A stretch of DNA of 33,921 nt from JAKFDI01 sp044508835 (GTDB taxonomy: Bacteria; Pseudomonadota; Gammaproteobacteria; Burkholderiales; Burkholderiaceae_C). A program made the position numbers and the translations under genes. Positions 1-8,634 of the stretch are shown piece by piece (the stretch's first letter is position 1; the number at the start of each line of letters is the position of its first letter). The notes below the pieces were generated by a model. The model saw only the letters and a program-made list of their open reading frames with translations, was not told the DNA's origin and searched no databases. The stretch is from assembly GCA_044508835.1 (NCBI GenBank), contig JBIQHD010000042.1, forward strand, positions 1 through 33,921, in the 5' to 3' direction.

Positions 1-112
1 CCTCAGACCGCGCCACAAGTTCTGCGCCGATGCGTTCTCACACAGCCTCGGCCAGAAGCAGCCGCTCGACGATGGCAGATTTCTAATAGGCTAGGCAGCA
101 AGAAGGTCGCCC

Positions 113-2794
113 CTACAGACGATCCACCACAACGAAGACGTCACCTAATCCAACGCCACCACCCGCCTTGATGCATCGCTCCAAGAATGAGCGAGCCCAG
201 GGACCCATCTCGTTCCGGTGCTGATGCAGAGTCTCAAGCGCGTCTCGCTTGTCCTTCTTTGCCCTGACCATTGCCCAAATCTTTGCCGCATCAGCCGCTT
301 CCTTGGCGTTGCCTTGCGCTCCTCGATTGATGACCGCTCGGGTTTCAGCCAACAGCGCTTGATCATGAATGCCGCGGCCGTCGAGAACTCGATACTTCCA
401 CAAAGCGAACTGGTTTCGGTGACTCAGGCGACTGCGAGCCGCCTCTCGGATGGCTCGTATTGAGCGTGACAAGTCAATAGGCTCCCCCGACTTCATGGCA
501 ACACGAATGGATTGCACCAACTCGTATTCCGCCTCCCGAAACAGATGAAAGTCGCGATCCGTTCTAGCGCAAATCGCCTTTAGTTCCAGCAGAAGTTTGC
601 TGATGGCCTGCATCTCACGCTTCAGCGCTGAGTCGTCTGAGAATTTCTTGCTGAACGTTCTATGCAGCTTTGCCCGGATTAACCCACTGAGATTGTGCGC
701 CACATCCTTCTCTGTATAGGCCTGTTCCGCATAGCGCACCGCAGCTTCATAATTAGGCGAGACGCACCTGAGAAAGGCTCTTGACAGCTCAGTAAGCACA
801 GCGCCTCGTTGTCGCTCAGCGAAGCGGATGTCTTTTAGAGCGTCCTTCGCCTCCTCAAAGGCCTCAATTGCTTCGCGATAATGTCCGCGTTGTCTCTTCT
901 GAAATCCCCTTAGAAACGCTGCCATCGCAGCACCCTGCTTCGCTCTAGGTGAATCGCTGAGAGCGTCGCCCAAGAAAGCGCAAGCGCGATCAACATCTAT
1001 ATCGAAACCCGCTCGCGCAGCAGATAGACCGAAGTATCTCGCAATCTCAATCCGCGCTGACACATCAACCGACGCGTTTGTCTCGATTCGAGACATTGCC
1101 CTTCCAAGGATGGAGTGGGCACTGGTGAAATCGTGTGCCAAATACTTTTCAAGACCAGCCTTGAAAAGGCTCGCTGTCGTCAGATAGGCGGAGAATCTCG
1201 ACTCGCTGGCAACGCCTGTGACGAGCGAGGCAAAAGCCTTGTTTGCCGCGAATATCGCACCATAGTCTTCGGCGGATTCGCTTGCTTTCGCAGCAAAATT
1301 TTTCAGTAGCGCTACGACTTCCGCATCGGGCGCAGCGTCTTCTAGTATGTACCCGAGTCGGCGCTGAATGAGCGGAGGAACCCGCAGCATCTCATCAGAC
1401 AACCTCTCAAGCAGGCCATACTCTAACATTCGGTATAAATCATAGCCCTTCGACGAACCAATGGGTTCGAGAATCTCGTCCAGAGCGGCCTTGCTAACTA
1501 TTCCCAGGCGATCGATCACCCGCAACGCCATGATGTCGTCGGGCTGACCCTTGAACTGCTGAACGATGTGCCCTAATACGGCAGACATGTTCGATGAGAA
1601 CTTCTCTTCTTCTTGTGCCGCAATCCGCTCGACAAAATCAAGTGTTGGTTCTCCTCGCAGAGACCGCATGACAATCTGGCACAGGCTCGGGCTGCTACCG
1701 CAGACCCGCTCAATCAACTTCTTTCGTTCAGGAGTCCATTGCGCTCGCTTCGGATCTTCTACACTCAGCCTATGGACAAGCTCGCCCATTTGGTGCTCAT
1801 CTAAGCCAAGCACGCGGGCCCTTGTCGCAGAGGGCATGCGCGACAGGCGTGCGTCCGTAATAGGGCTTGAAGTCACGAGGAAAACTAATGGGGCATTTCC
1901 AAACTGCAGCTTTCCGAAGACTTCAGACACCCAATCTGGTATCCCAACAGTATCCGCTCCCGTAAACCGATCAAGTAGGATCACGAAGTAGTTTTTCGAG
2001 GCACGCGCTTGGTGCACAAGCTTCCTGATCTCTTTCAGTGCGCTTGTCTTCTCAGCCTCAATATCGCCAAGAATCTTGTTGCGCTGGGCGACACTGAGCC
2101 CGACGCTCTCCATCATGCTTATCAAAAGGTCCTCCGGTCCTTCGGCGCTGTCAAAGGCAACTTGGCGCTCGACTAAGTTCTCGTGCGAGGCTCTGATAAA
2201 CTGTTTAAGGGCAGTTCGACGCCCATCGCCTTCCAATCCCGAAACGTAGACGAACTCATTAGCCGTATAGTCTGGCCGAGAGACGGCCTTTCGAATCTCA
2301 TCTACTACATGCGTTCGGGGCACTAAAGTCCGGCCGAAAACGTCTGCAGCCTCAAGTTTTCTCCGAATGATCTCAGCCACCTTCTGCGGGTCAGGCGTCG
2401 GGTCAAGTGCACGTTCAAATCTCCAGGCACCAAGAACATACTCTTGTTCTTTCACCCTGCCTATCGGATTGACCCATTTTTTCGAGAAATTAGGTACCTT
2501 ATGTCTCGTCGGGACGATAAGCGCTTGCTTGCCCTTATCAGGGCCCTCGGACAGTCTGCGCGCCTGTGCTAACTCCTGCATCGCGACCGTGCTTGCGAGA
2601 TAATCATCTGACCAGAAGACCACGAAAAGTCTGCAAGCTTGGATCTCCTTCTCAATCTCTGGAAGAAAGGCGGTTCCTTCTTCGCCCGTGCGGGTGTACA
2701 TGTAAACCATCGCGTCCGGAAGATGCTCTTTGACGCTGGCGGCAAACCGCGCGTCCTGCGCACCTCCAACAGAGAAGAAGACTGGCCTTGCCAT
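113..2794 (-). CDS. TIR domain / P-loop NTPase / helical-repeat protein, candidate anti-phage sensor
   Basis: 893 residues from the ATG at 2794. The reading frame stays open upstream, but the extra 131 residues are compositionally junk and the TIR fold begins exactly at MARPVFFS. Residues 1-130 read as a TIR domain: FFSVGG strand, then FVVFWSDDY, then a helix with AMQEL whose E74 is the candidate NADase glutamate. Residues about 155-400 are a STAND-like NTPase with a degenerate Walker A GLEGDGRRT (186-194, Arg where Lys is expected) and a Walker B strand VILLD ending at D275. A probable winged-helix section follows, then about 350 residues of helical, TPR-like sequence. Known bacterial TIR-NTPase-repeat proteins sense phage and deplete NAD+; that role here is inference. 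Base composition is visibly lower in GC than every neighbour, suggesting horizontal acquisition. No convincing Shine-Dalgarno precedes the ATG. Confidence 0.8.
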   Translation of the reverse strand: MARPVFFSVGGAQDARFAASVKEHLPDAMVYMYTRTGEEGTAFLPEIEKEIQACRLFVVFWSDDYLASTVAMQELAQARRLSEGPDKGKQALIVPTRHKVPNFSKKWVNPIGRVKEQEYVLGAWRFERALDPTPDPQKVAEIIRRKLEAADVFGRTLVPRTHVVDEIRKAVSRPDYTANEFVYVSGLEGDGRRTALKQFIRASHENLVERQVAFDSAEGPEDLLISMMESVGLSVAQRNKILGDIEAEKTSALKEIRKLVHQARASKNYFVILLDRFTGADTVGIPDWVSEVFGKLQFGNAPLVFLVTSSPITDARLSRMPSATRARVLGLDEHQMGELVHRLSVEDPKRAQWTPERKKLIERVCGSSPSLCQIVMRSLRGEPTLDFVERIAAQEEEKFSSNMSAVLGHIVQQFKGQPDDIMALRVIDRLGIVSKAALDEILEPIGSSKGYDLYRMLEYGLLERLSDEMLRVPPLIQRRLGYILEDAAPDAEVVALLKNFAAKASESAEDYGAIFAANKAFASLVTGVASESRFSAYLTTASLFKAGLEKYLAHDFTSAHSILGRAMSRIETNASVDVSARIEIARYFGLSAARAGFDIDVDRACAFLGDALSDSPRAKQGAAMAAFLRGFQKRQRGHYREAIEAFEEAKDALKDIRFAERQRGAVLTELSRAFLRCVSPNYEAAVRYAEQAYTEKDVAHNLSGLIRAKLHRTFSKKFSDDSALKREMQAISKLLLELKAICARTDRDFHLFREAEYELVQSIRVAMKSGEPIDLSRSIRAIREAARSRLSHRNQFALWKYRVLDGRGIHDQALLAETRAVINRGAQGNAKEAADAAKIWAMVRAKKDKRDALETLHQHRNEMGPWARSFLERCIKAGGGVGLGDVFVVVDRL

Positions 2795-3214
2795 AGGGGT
2801 TATTCCGAGTTTGGACTTTGTTCTGCAGAAGGTTATCAGACTCGCTTCAGCAGCCTCGCCATGCAAGCATCCGTTCAAACTTCGCCGCTTGCCACCTAAG
2901 AACGGCGCGCCGACGGCTGAGTGACCGCGATGCAGCCGACAACGTGAGGCTAGCCACCAGGGCCGAAAGACTGAGTTCGCTGCGCCGCAGGCGTTGGCGT
3001 TGGCGTTGGTGCAGGCGCTGCGATCGACCGCAGCGGATCGAGAACCGCCAGTGCAAACGGCGACTGATGAGGCGCTGCTGCAATAGGCGGGGGATGTGCG
3101 AAGTCGAGAGCGCAGCCATATCGCCCCCTCGTAGGCAACCCAGCCATCGCTTCGGGACGCGGAGGACCGCGCCAGGCGACTCGCCATGGCGCGATCTGTT
3201 GGTCTACGTCGCAG
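2795..3214. other. 420 bp without a recognisable gene upstream of the TIR gene
   Basis: This is the presumed promoter and leader region of the TIR gene plus boundary DNA. A short open frame of 65 codons on the minus strand (3147 to 2950) has no good ribosome binding site, contains a small CCAACG-type repeat near 2991-3012 and resembles nothing I recognise. Base composition shifts here from the lower-GC TIR gene to the roughly 70% GC surroundings, so a boundary of an acquired segment probably lies within it. I could not identify an attachment site or inverted repeats. Confidence 0.4.
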
Positions 3215-3361
3215 TCAGGCTGCCGGCGTCGGGGCCGGCGTCACCGCCTTCGGGGGCTGGGTGCCGTCGGACTTGCGGCGTTTCCTGCCGCTGGCCGTCT
3301 TGCGGACTTGATTGGCAGAGATGGTTTTCTTGCCGACGCGCTTCTTCTTCGCCAGTGCCAT
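3215..3361 (-). CDS. Small very basic protein of unknown function (48 aa)
   Basis: 48 residues, ATG at 3361 preceded by a good ribosome binding site (AAAGGA, 7 bases upstream). The N-terminal two thirds is rich in Lys and Arg (MALAKKKRVGKK, then SGRKRRK) and the C-terminal tail is Pro/Ala/Thr-rich (PKAVTPAPTPAA). There is no signal peptide or membrane segment. The composition resembles small nucleic-acid-binding or histone H1-like tails, but no family is recognised. A longer in-frame start at 3439 would add a Pro-rich stretch without a ribosome binding site and is less likely. Confidence 0.5.
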   Translation of the reverse strand: MALAKKKRVGKKTISANQVRKTASGRKRRKSDGTQPPKAVTPAPTPAA

Positions 3362-3482
3362 GTCGTTCCTTTCGAGTAAAGGGGTCGAGGATACAGGTGG
3401 CGTGGATGCCCCGCCGTCCCGGGGCGGCTGACCCGGCACCGGCGGGAGCAGGCAGCAACCTGGAACTGCCCGCTTCCAGGCA

Positions 3483-3506
3483 CTTCGATGCCTCAGGGCG
3501 AACGGG
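3483..3506. repeat. Single arm of a dispersed CTTCGAT-CTCAGGGCGAACGGG repeat
   Basis: This is the same element as the right arm of the large inverted repeat at 30778-30840, with GATG in place of GATA. It lies between the response regulator stop codon (3555) and the small basic protein. Here only one arm is obvious, so it is probably a decayed or solo copy. Confidence 0.6.
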
Positions 3507-3554
3507 CCGGTGCGTCGCGGAATGTCTCTTCCGGTTCCTCTGCCTGCGAACGTG

Positions 3555-4187
3555 TCAGTGCACGATGCCCTGCCTCACCGCATACAGCACCAGCTCCGCC
3601 GTCCCCGACACCCCCAGCTTCTCCAGGATGTGCGCCCGGTGCGCGCTCACCGTCTTCACGCTGATCATCATCTCCTCGCCGATGTCGCTCGGCGAGATGC
3701 CCTTGAGCAGCATGAGCATGATCTGGTGCTCGCGCACGGTGAGCCGCTGGTGCGGGGGCCGGTCGTCCTGGCCCTTGAGCTGGTCCTGGATGTGGGGCGC
3801 GACGTTCGCGCTCAGGTAGGTGCCGCCGCGGGCCACGGCGCGGATGGCGGCGGTGAGTTCCGTGGGCTCGGCGTCCTTGGGCAGGTAGCCGCTCGCCCCG
3901 GCGCGCATCGCGACCAGCGCGTACTGCGCCTCGGGGTACATCGACAGCATGAGCACCGGCACCGCCGGGAACTCGCGCCGCATCGTGGCCAGCACCTCGA
4001 AGCCGCTGCGGCCGTCGAGGTTGATGTCCAGCAGCGCCAGGTCGAACGCGCCGCAGCGCAGCGCGTCGATGGCCTCGGCGCCGCTGCGCGCCTCGCCGGT
4101 GATGCGGATGTCGGGCTCGTCCAGCAGCAGCCGGTGCAGCCCGGAACGGAAGATGGTGTGGTCGTCGACGACGAGCGCGCGGATCAT
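3555..4187 (-). CDS. NarL/FixJ-type response regulator (receiver + LuxR HTH)
   Basis: 210 residues. The receiver domain (1-120) has acidic pair D8-D9, phospho-acceptor D54 in LLDINLDG, switch residue S82 and K104 in YLPKD. The LuxR-type HTH (about 145-210) contains LTVREHQIMLMLLKG and ISVKTVSAHRAHILEKLGV. The start at 4187 follows the kinase stop by 8 bp, so the pair is co-transcribed and probably translationally coupled. It should be the phosphorylation partner of the upstream kinase and bind DNA as a dimer. The divergent carboxylesterase is a possible target, but that is only positional inference. Confidence 0.95.
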   Translation of the reverse strand: MIRALVVDDHTIFRSGLHRLLLDEPDIRITGEARSGAEAIDALRCGAFDLALLDINLDGRSGFEVLATMRREFPAVPVLMLSMYPEAQYALVAMRAGASGYLPKDAEPTELTAAIRAVARGGTYLSANVAPHIQDQLKGQDDRPPHQRLTVREHQIMLMLLKGISPSDIGEEMMISVKTVSAHRAHILEKLGVSGTAELVLYAVRQGIVH

Positions 4188-4195
4188 GGGGTCGC

Positions 4196-5242
4196 TCAGA
4201 GAAGGGGCGCCGTCAGCAGGAGCCGCGTGCCGGCGCCGGGGGATGCCTCGATGCGCAGCGAGCCGCCGATGTCCCGCGCGCGCTCGTGCATGTGCAGCAG
4301 GCCGAGGGACCGGTCGCGCGCCGCGGAGAGGTCGAAGCCGCGCCCGTCGTCGCGCAGGTCGAGCACGAAGTGCTCCTGCGCCGCCGACAGCTCCACGTGC
4401 ACGGCGCGCGCCTGCGAGTGCCGCGCCACGTTGGTCAGCGCCTCCTGGAAGACGCGGTAGATGGCGGTCGCCCGCTTGGGCGAGAGCCGCAGCGTCGGCG
4501 CGCGGCTGGCCTCCAGCGCATGCGCGATGCCCGAGCGGCGCGTGAAGGCCTCCAGGTCCTGCCGGATCGCCAGCGGCAGCTCGAGGTGGTCGAGCGTGCT
4601 CGGGCGCAGTTCCTCCGAGATGCGCTTGACGGCATCGATCGCCTGCTGCGTGAGCGCCAGCAGCCCGCGCGACATCTCGCCGAGCTCGTCGCCCTCGACG
4701 CGCCGCATCACGCGCGCCACGTCCATCTTCAGCGCGGTGAGCATGCCGCCGAGCTCGTCGTGCACGTCGCGCGCGAAGGCGCGCCGCTGCTCCTCGAGCT
4801 TGGCCGTGGTGTAGGCGCTGAGCTGCTGCAGCTGCTCGCGCGAGCGCTGCAGCGCCTCTTCGTTGCGCACGCGCTCGGTCACGTCGATGCCGATGCCGGT
4901 CATCGCCAGGCGCCCGTTGTAGACGGTGCGCGAGCCGTGGATCTCGATGAGCACCGTGCCGCCGTCCTTGCGGCGCGCGCGCGAGATGAAGCGCTCGCTC
5001 GTCGTGTCGCCCGCCAGCCGCCGGCGATAGCTCTGCATCACGGTGTCGATGAAGTCGGGCTGCACGAACTCGCTGACGTGGTGGCCGATCAGGTCCTCGG
5101 GCACATAGCCGCCGATGGCCGCGAACGTGGCGTTGGAATAGCAGAAGCGCTCGTCCTGCAGCACGTAGATGCCGGCCAGCGACTGCTCGATGATGGCCTG
5201 GTAGGGAATGGCGGGATAGGCCGCCGCGTGCTCGTCGGACAT
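4196..5242 (-). CDS. PAS-domain sensor histidine kinase (HisKA_3 / NarX-DegS type)
   Basis: 348 residues from the ATG at 5242, with GAGGAAGG just upstream; frame extensions beyond it lack family similarity. A PAS domain occupies about 12-125 (IIEQSLAGIYVLQ, then GTVLIEIHGSRTVYNGR). A short coiled linker leads to the HisKA_3 dimerisation domain with phospho-acceptor H161 in ARDVHDELGG. The HATPase_c domain has N271 in EALTNVARHS, DDGRGF (298-303) and a final GAGTRLLLTAPL. There are no transmembrane segments or signal peptide, so it senses a cytoplasmic or membrane-permeable cue. It forms an operon with the LuxR-type regulator 8 bp downstream. Confidence 0.94.
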   Translation of the reverse strand: MSDEHAAAYPAIPYQAIIEQSLAGIYVLQDERFCYSNATFAAIGGYVPEDLIGHHVSEFVQPDFIDTVMQSYRRRLAGDTTSERFISRARRKDGGTVLIEIHGSRTVYNGRLAMTGIGIDVTERVRNEEALQRSREQLQQLSAYTTAKLEEQRRAFARDVHDELGGMLTALKMDVARVMRRVEGDELGEMSRGLLALTQQAIDAVKRISEELRPSTLDHLELPLAIRQDLEAFTRRSGIAHALEASRAPTLRLSPKRATAIYRVFQEALTNVARHSQARAVHVELSAAQEHFVLDLRDDGRGFDLSAARDRSLGLLHMHERARDIGGSLRIEASPGAGTRLLLTAPLL

Positions 5243-5268
5243 TGCCTTCCTCGAATTGCGCCTGCAAG

Positions 5269-5281
5269 GCCACAGTGTGGC
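5269..5281. promoter_or_regulatory. 13-bp dyad GCCACAGTGTGGC upstream of the kinase gene
   Basis: Perfect 6-bp arms around one central base, 26 bp upstream of the kinase ATG in the 197-bp gap between the divergent kinase and carboxylesterase genes. The position fits an operator for autoregulation by the LuxR-type regulator. No second copy was recognised, so the assignment is tentative. Confidence 0.3.
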
Positions 5282-5439
5282 GGCATTGCGCCGGCCCCGC
5301 CCGCCGCGGCGCGTCGGGACAAACACCGAGCGTGCATGAGATTCGTCTGATGTCCGCCGGTGGGCGATTTCCCTAGATTCTTTCGTGCCCGACGCCGCGC
5401 GCCGGCGCGGGCCACCGAACGATTCGAACTGGAGACACC

Positions 5440-7137
5440 ATGAACCGAGCATTTCGACTGGCCGCGGCGATGGCCGCCGTTTCCGCCGCGCTGCTGGCCG
5501 GCTGCGGCGGCGGCGACGGCGACGACGCGCCCCCGCCGACCCAGCGCATGACGAAGTACGGCGCCGTCGGCGGCGTCGACCGCAGCGCCACCACCGGCAC
5601 GTACGCATGGCTCGGCGTGCCGTACGCGCAGCCGCCCGTCGGCGAGCTGCGCTGGGCGCCTCCCGTCGATCCGGCGCCGTGGACCGGCGTGCGCCCGGCC
5701 GCGGAGTTCGGCCACAGCTGCGCGCAGGGCGGGCGCTACTTCAGCCCGGCGCCCGGCGGAGCGCCCTTCGGCCTGGCGGTGCGCGAAGGCTTCGGCAAGC
5801 CCGTGGGCGACGAGGACTGCCTGACGCTCAACATCTGGCGCCCCGCCGACGCGCAGGCGAAGCTGCCGGTGATCATGTTCATCTACGGCGGCAGCAACAT
5901 CTCCGGCTACACCGCCGACCCGAGCTACGACGGGCAGGAGCTGGCCAAGCGGGCCAACGCCGTCGTCGTCACCGTCAACTACCGCCTGGGCTTCCTCGGC
6001 TGGTTCGACCTTCCCCAGCTCAAGACGGGCGACGCGAACGCCGATTCGGGCAACTTCGCGCTGCTCGACCAGATGCAGGCGCTGAAGTTCATCCGCGACA
6101 ACATCGACGCCTTCGGCGGCGACCCGGGCAACGTCACGGTGATGGGGCAGTCGGCGGGCGCGGTGAACACCTGGGGCCTGGTCGTCTCGCCGCTGTCGGC
6201 CGGCCTGCTGCACCGGGCGGTGCCGCTGAGCGGCGGCATCGCCTTCTCCTCGCGCACCGCCGCGCAGACGTACGCGAAGGGGCTGGTCAGCGCCATCGCC
6301 GTGGCCGACGGCAAGGCCGCCGACGCCACCGCGGCCCAGGCGTGGCTGGCTACGCAGACGAACGCGCAGGTCGCTTCGTGGCTGCGCGGCCTGCCGGCCG
6401 ACCAGCTCCTGACGGTGATGCTCGCGAACCCGCAGCTCGGCAACTCGCCCGCGCCGATCGAGGACGGCACCGTCCTGCCGGTGAACTCGCGCGCCGCCGT
6501 GGCGGCCGGCCAGTTCAACAAGATGCCCATCCTCGTGGGCAACACCAAGGACGAAGGCACCCTGTTCGCGAACCTGTTCGGCCTCTACACGGGCACGAAC
6601 ATCCCGGGGTTCAAGCCGAACGACTACGACCGCTTCGGGCTGCAGTTCGACTTCGACCCCGACGCGCCCGGCAGCCTCGCCGAGGCCGACCTGATCAACG
6701 CCGCCTATCTGCCGGTGACGGCCCTGCCGCGCGGATGGAACGCGATGTCGGCGTTCGTGGGGAACTCGATCTTCATCAACGGCCTCGACTTGCAGCTGAA
6801 CTCGGTCGCCGCGCAGCAGCCCACGCAGATCTGGTACTACCGCTTCGACTGGAACGAGGAGCCGGCGCCGTTCAATACCGTCTACGGCGCGACGCACGGC
6901 ATGGACATGCCGTTCATCTTCCGCAACTTCAGCACGAAGAACGTCTTCTCGTTCGCCTTCAGCACCGCCAACGCGCCGGGCCGCGAGGCCCTGTCGGACG
7001 CGATGCTCGGCAGCGTGGCGGCGTTCGCGAGGACGGGCGACCCGAACCACGCCGGCCTGGGCACGACCTGGCCGAACTGGCCTGACCAGATCGTGTTCGA
7101 CGCATCGCCGACGCAGCTGCAGATCACGGTGGAGTGA
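5440..7137 (+). CDS. Type B carboxylesterase, predicted lipoprotein
   Basis: 565 residues, ATG preceded by GGAGACACC. The N-terminal signal ends in a lipobox (LLAGC, Cys22) followed by a Gly/Asp-rich linker, so it is predicted to be a membrane-anchored lipoprotein. The carboxylesterase/cholinesterase fold is clear: PYAQPPVGELRW (61-72), DEDCLTLNIW (124-133), nucleophile S238 in GQSAG, acidic residue E372 in TKDEGTLF and H486 in GATHGMDMPF. These form a Ser-Glu-His triad. It hydrolyses carboxylic esters; the natural substrate cannot be read from sequence. It is divergent from the two-component pair, which is a plausible regulator. Confidence 0.93.
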   Translation: MNRAFRLAAAMAAVSAALLAGCGGGDGDDAPPPTQRMTKYGAVGGVDRSATTGTYAWLGVPYAQPPVGELRWAPPVDPAPWTGVRPAAEFGHSCAQGGRYFSPAPGGAPFGLAVREGFGKPVGDEDCLTLNIWRPADAQAKLPVIMFIYGGSNISGYTADPSYDGQELAKRANAVVVTVNYRLGFLGWFDLPQLKTGDANADSGNFALLDQMQALKFIRDNIDAFGGDPGNVTVMGQSAGAVNTWGLVVSPLSAGLLHRAVPLSGGIAFSSRTAAQTYAKGLVSAIAVADGKAADATAAQAWLATQTNAQVASWLRGLPADQLLTVMLANPQLGNSPAPIEDGTVLPVNSRAAVAAGQFNKMPILVGNTKDEGTLFANLFGLYTGTNIPGFKPNDYDRFGLQFDFDPDAPGSLAEADLINAAYLPVTALPRGWNAMSAFVGNSIFINGLDLQLNSVAAQQPTQIWYYRFDWNEEPAPFNTVYGATHGMDMPFIFRNFSTKNVFSFAFSTANAPGREALSDAMLGSVAAFARTGDPNHAGLGTTWPNWPDQIVFDASPTQLQITVE

Positions 7138-7267
7138 GGGGGTCCGGGCGGCACCGCCGCGCGGAAAGGGAACGCCGGCCGCGTCGGCTTTCTCGTTCCG
7201 CGCGCGCGGGCCCTCCTGTCCCGGCCTACGATTCGCTCTTGCGGCATCCGTCCGCAGGAGTGACGCC

Positions 7268-7762
7268 ATGAGAGATCTGCTGGAACGGGCCGGCGCAGCG
7301 CTCGCACTCATCCTGGCCCTGGCCGCCGCGGGCTGCGCGTCGGTCGGCTCGACGGCGCCGGGCACCCCCATCGGCCAGGTGCAGGCGAGCCACGGCGCGC
7401 CGGTCGCCGCCTACGCGCGCGCCGACGGCGGCAGGCGGCTCGAATACGGCGGCGGCCCGTGGGCCCTGCAGGCGTGGATGCTCGACTTCGACGCCGCCGG
7501 CCGGCTGACCGGCACGAGCCAGGTGCGGGACGAGCGCGTGTTCGGCGCGCTGCGCGACGGCATGTCGCGCGACGAGCTGCTCTACGAGATCGGGCACCCG
7601 TCCTACGTGAGCGCGCTGCCGCGGCAGGACCAGGAGCTGTGGTCCTACAACTACGACAACCCGTTCTGCCTGTGGTTCCAGGTGAGCATCGACCGCCAGA
7701 CGCAGCGCGTGGCCACGACCGGCCACGCGATCCACCCGCGCTGCGTGTGGGACAGGCGCTGA
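7268..7762 (+). CDS. BamE/SmpA-like small lipoprotein
   Basis: 164 residues with an AGGAG ribosome binding site 8 bases before the ATG. The signal peptide ends in LAAAGC (lipidated Cys23). Residues about 95-130 contain LRDGMSRDELLYEIGHPS and QELWSYNYDN, the pattern of BamE/OmlA-like domains, in which a turn-helix and a Trp-Tyr strand pair form a small alpha-beta fold. Canonical BamE belongs to the outer-membrane beta-barrel assembly complex. This protein is longer and isolated, so it is more likely a paralogue of unknown task. Three extra Cys residues are absent from the family core except C144 and C159 near the end. Confidence 0.75.
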   Translation: MRDLLERAGAALALILALAAAGCASVGSTAPGTPIGQVQASHGAPVAAYARADGGRRLEYGGGPWALQAWMLDFDAAGRLTGTSQVRDERVFGALRDGMSRDELLYEIGHPSYVSALPRQDQELWSYNYDNPFCLWFQVSIDRQTQRVATTGHAIHPRCVWDRR

Positions 7763-7778
7763 GCGGGCAGCCGCCCGC
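7763..7778. terminator. Candidate bidirectional terminator hairpin
   Basis: GCGGGC-AGCC-GCCCGC forms a perfect 6-bp stem with a 4-base loop directly after the BamE-like stop codon, between two convergent genes. A second, overlapping GC-rich hairpin can form just downstream (about 7774-7792). No T-tract follows, so intrinsic termination is uncertain. Confidence 0.4.
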
Positions 7779-7793
7779 CGCGCCCGGCGGGGC

Positions 7794-8447
7794 TCACCTC
7801 AGGCCGTATTCGGCCGCCTTGCTGGTGCACTGCGACTGCGTCAGGTTCGTTGCCACGGCCACCCACTGGTAGCCGGTGTCGTCCGAAGGCCGGCTGTTGC
7901 CGCACTGCCCGCCCAGCACCTGGCCCTGGTTCGACGAGCTCCGGCCGTACTTGATGTAGAGGGTGTACTGGCCGCTCGTGCTGCTGCCGCCGCCCCCGCC
8001 GACGGTCGTGCCGCCGCTGCCGCCGCACACCGTGGCCACGGCCGAATCGGCGTAGTCCGCGGCCTTGATGTGGTTCTCGTAGTACTGCTCCGCCGCCGAC
8101 CGGTTGCCCGAGGCGCAGGCCGACTTGGCCGCCGCGAGGTAGGAGTCGGCGTAGGCCACGTAGGAGGAGCACTGCGGGTCATTGGCCGCGTTGCGGCGCG
8201 TCGAGGAGCCCACCTGGTCGGAGTAGTTCGCGTTGCACGAGCTGGAGCTGTTGGAGCCGGAGCTGCCGCTCGTGAAGTCGTTGACCTGGTCGGCCGAGCT
8301 GCCGCCGCCGCAGGCGGCGAGCACCGCGGCCGCCAGCAGGGTGGCGCACAGCTGCGCGCCGCGCCCGAGCGCGCGGCGGGCCGTGCCGGTGGAAGGCGAT
8401 GCCGCGCCGCTCGACGCGGCACGGGAGGTGTTCAGCAAGTGGTTCAT
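7794..8447 (-). CDS. Cys-containing predicted lipoprotein of unknown function
   Basis: 217 residues from the ATG at 8447; an in-frame TTG three codons earlier is less likely. The N-terminus has an unusually long polar n-region of about 33 residues before the hydrophobic stretch CATLLAAAVLAAC, with lipobox Cys46, followed by GGGSSADQ. The mature part has a Ser/Asn-rich linker, a helical segment (SYVAYADSYLAAAKSACASG), a Gly-rich hinge, and a C-terminal piece with YTLYIKYGRSS and YQWVAVATNLTQ. Six Cys follow the lipidated one, so disulfides are likely in the periplasm. No family was recognised. Confidence 0.65.
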   Translation of the reverse strand: MNHLLNTSRAASSGAASPSTGTARRALGRGAQLCATLLAAAVLAACGGGSSADQVNDFTSGSSGSNSSSSCNANYSDQVGSSTRRNAANDPQCSSYVAYADSYLAAAKSACASGNRSAAEQYYENHIKAADYADSAVATVCGGSGGTTVGGGGGSSTSGQYTLYIKYGRSSSNQGQVLGGQCGNSRPSDDTGYQWVAVATNLTQSQCTSKAAEYGLR

Positions 8448-8634
8448 GGAAGGCAACTTTCGACAGCGTCATCTCATCGAGTCCGATCCGCTGCCCGGAT
8501 GACGGTGGTGCGCGGCGAAACGATTCTTCGTGTTCGCCCCGCGCGCGGGGATCGGCCAAATGGCCGAAGCGCCACGCCGCGCGCGTGCCGTGCGTCACGA
8601 CGCACGCGAGGATGCGATGCCGCCGCTACTGAAG

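Noticed and set aside
1..112. Possible C-terminus of a plus-strand gene (stop codon at 92-94)
   Set aside because: Only about 30 codons are visible and no family signature can be recognised; too short to support.
2830..2950. Possible integron attC-like boundary near the TIR gene
   Set aside because: No paired GTTRRRY/RYYYAAC core sites could be found.
2950..3147. 65-codon minus-strand open frame
   Set aside because: Weak start context, low-complexity CCAACG-derived Pro/Thr run and no recognisable family.
2795..3187. 131-residue N-terminal extension of the TIR protein frame
   Set aside because: Composition is Arg/Ser/Ala-rich without domain similarity, and the TIR fold starts exactly at the internal ATG at 2794.
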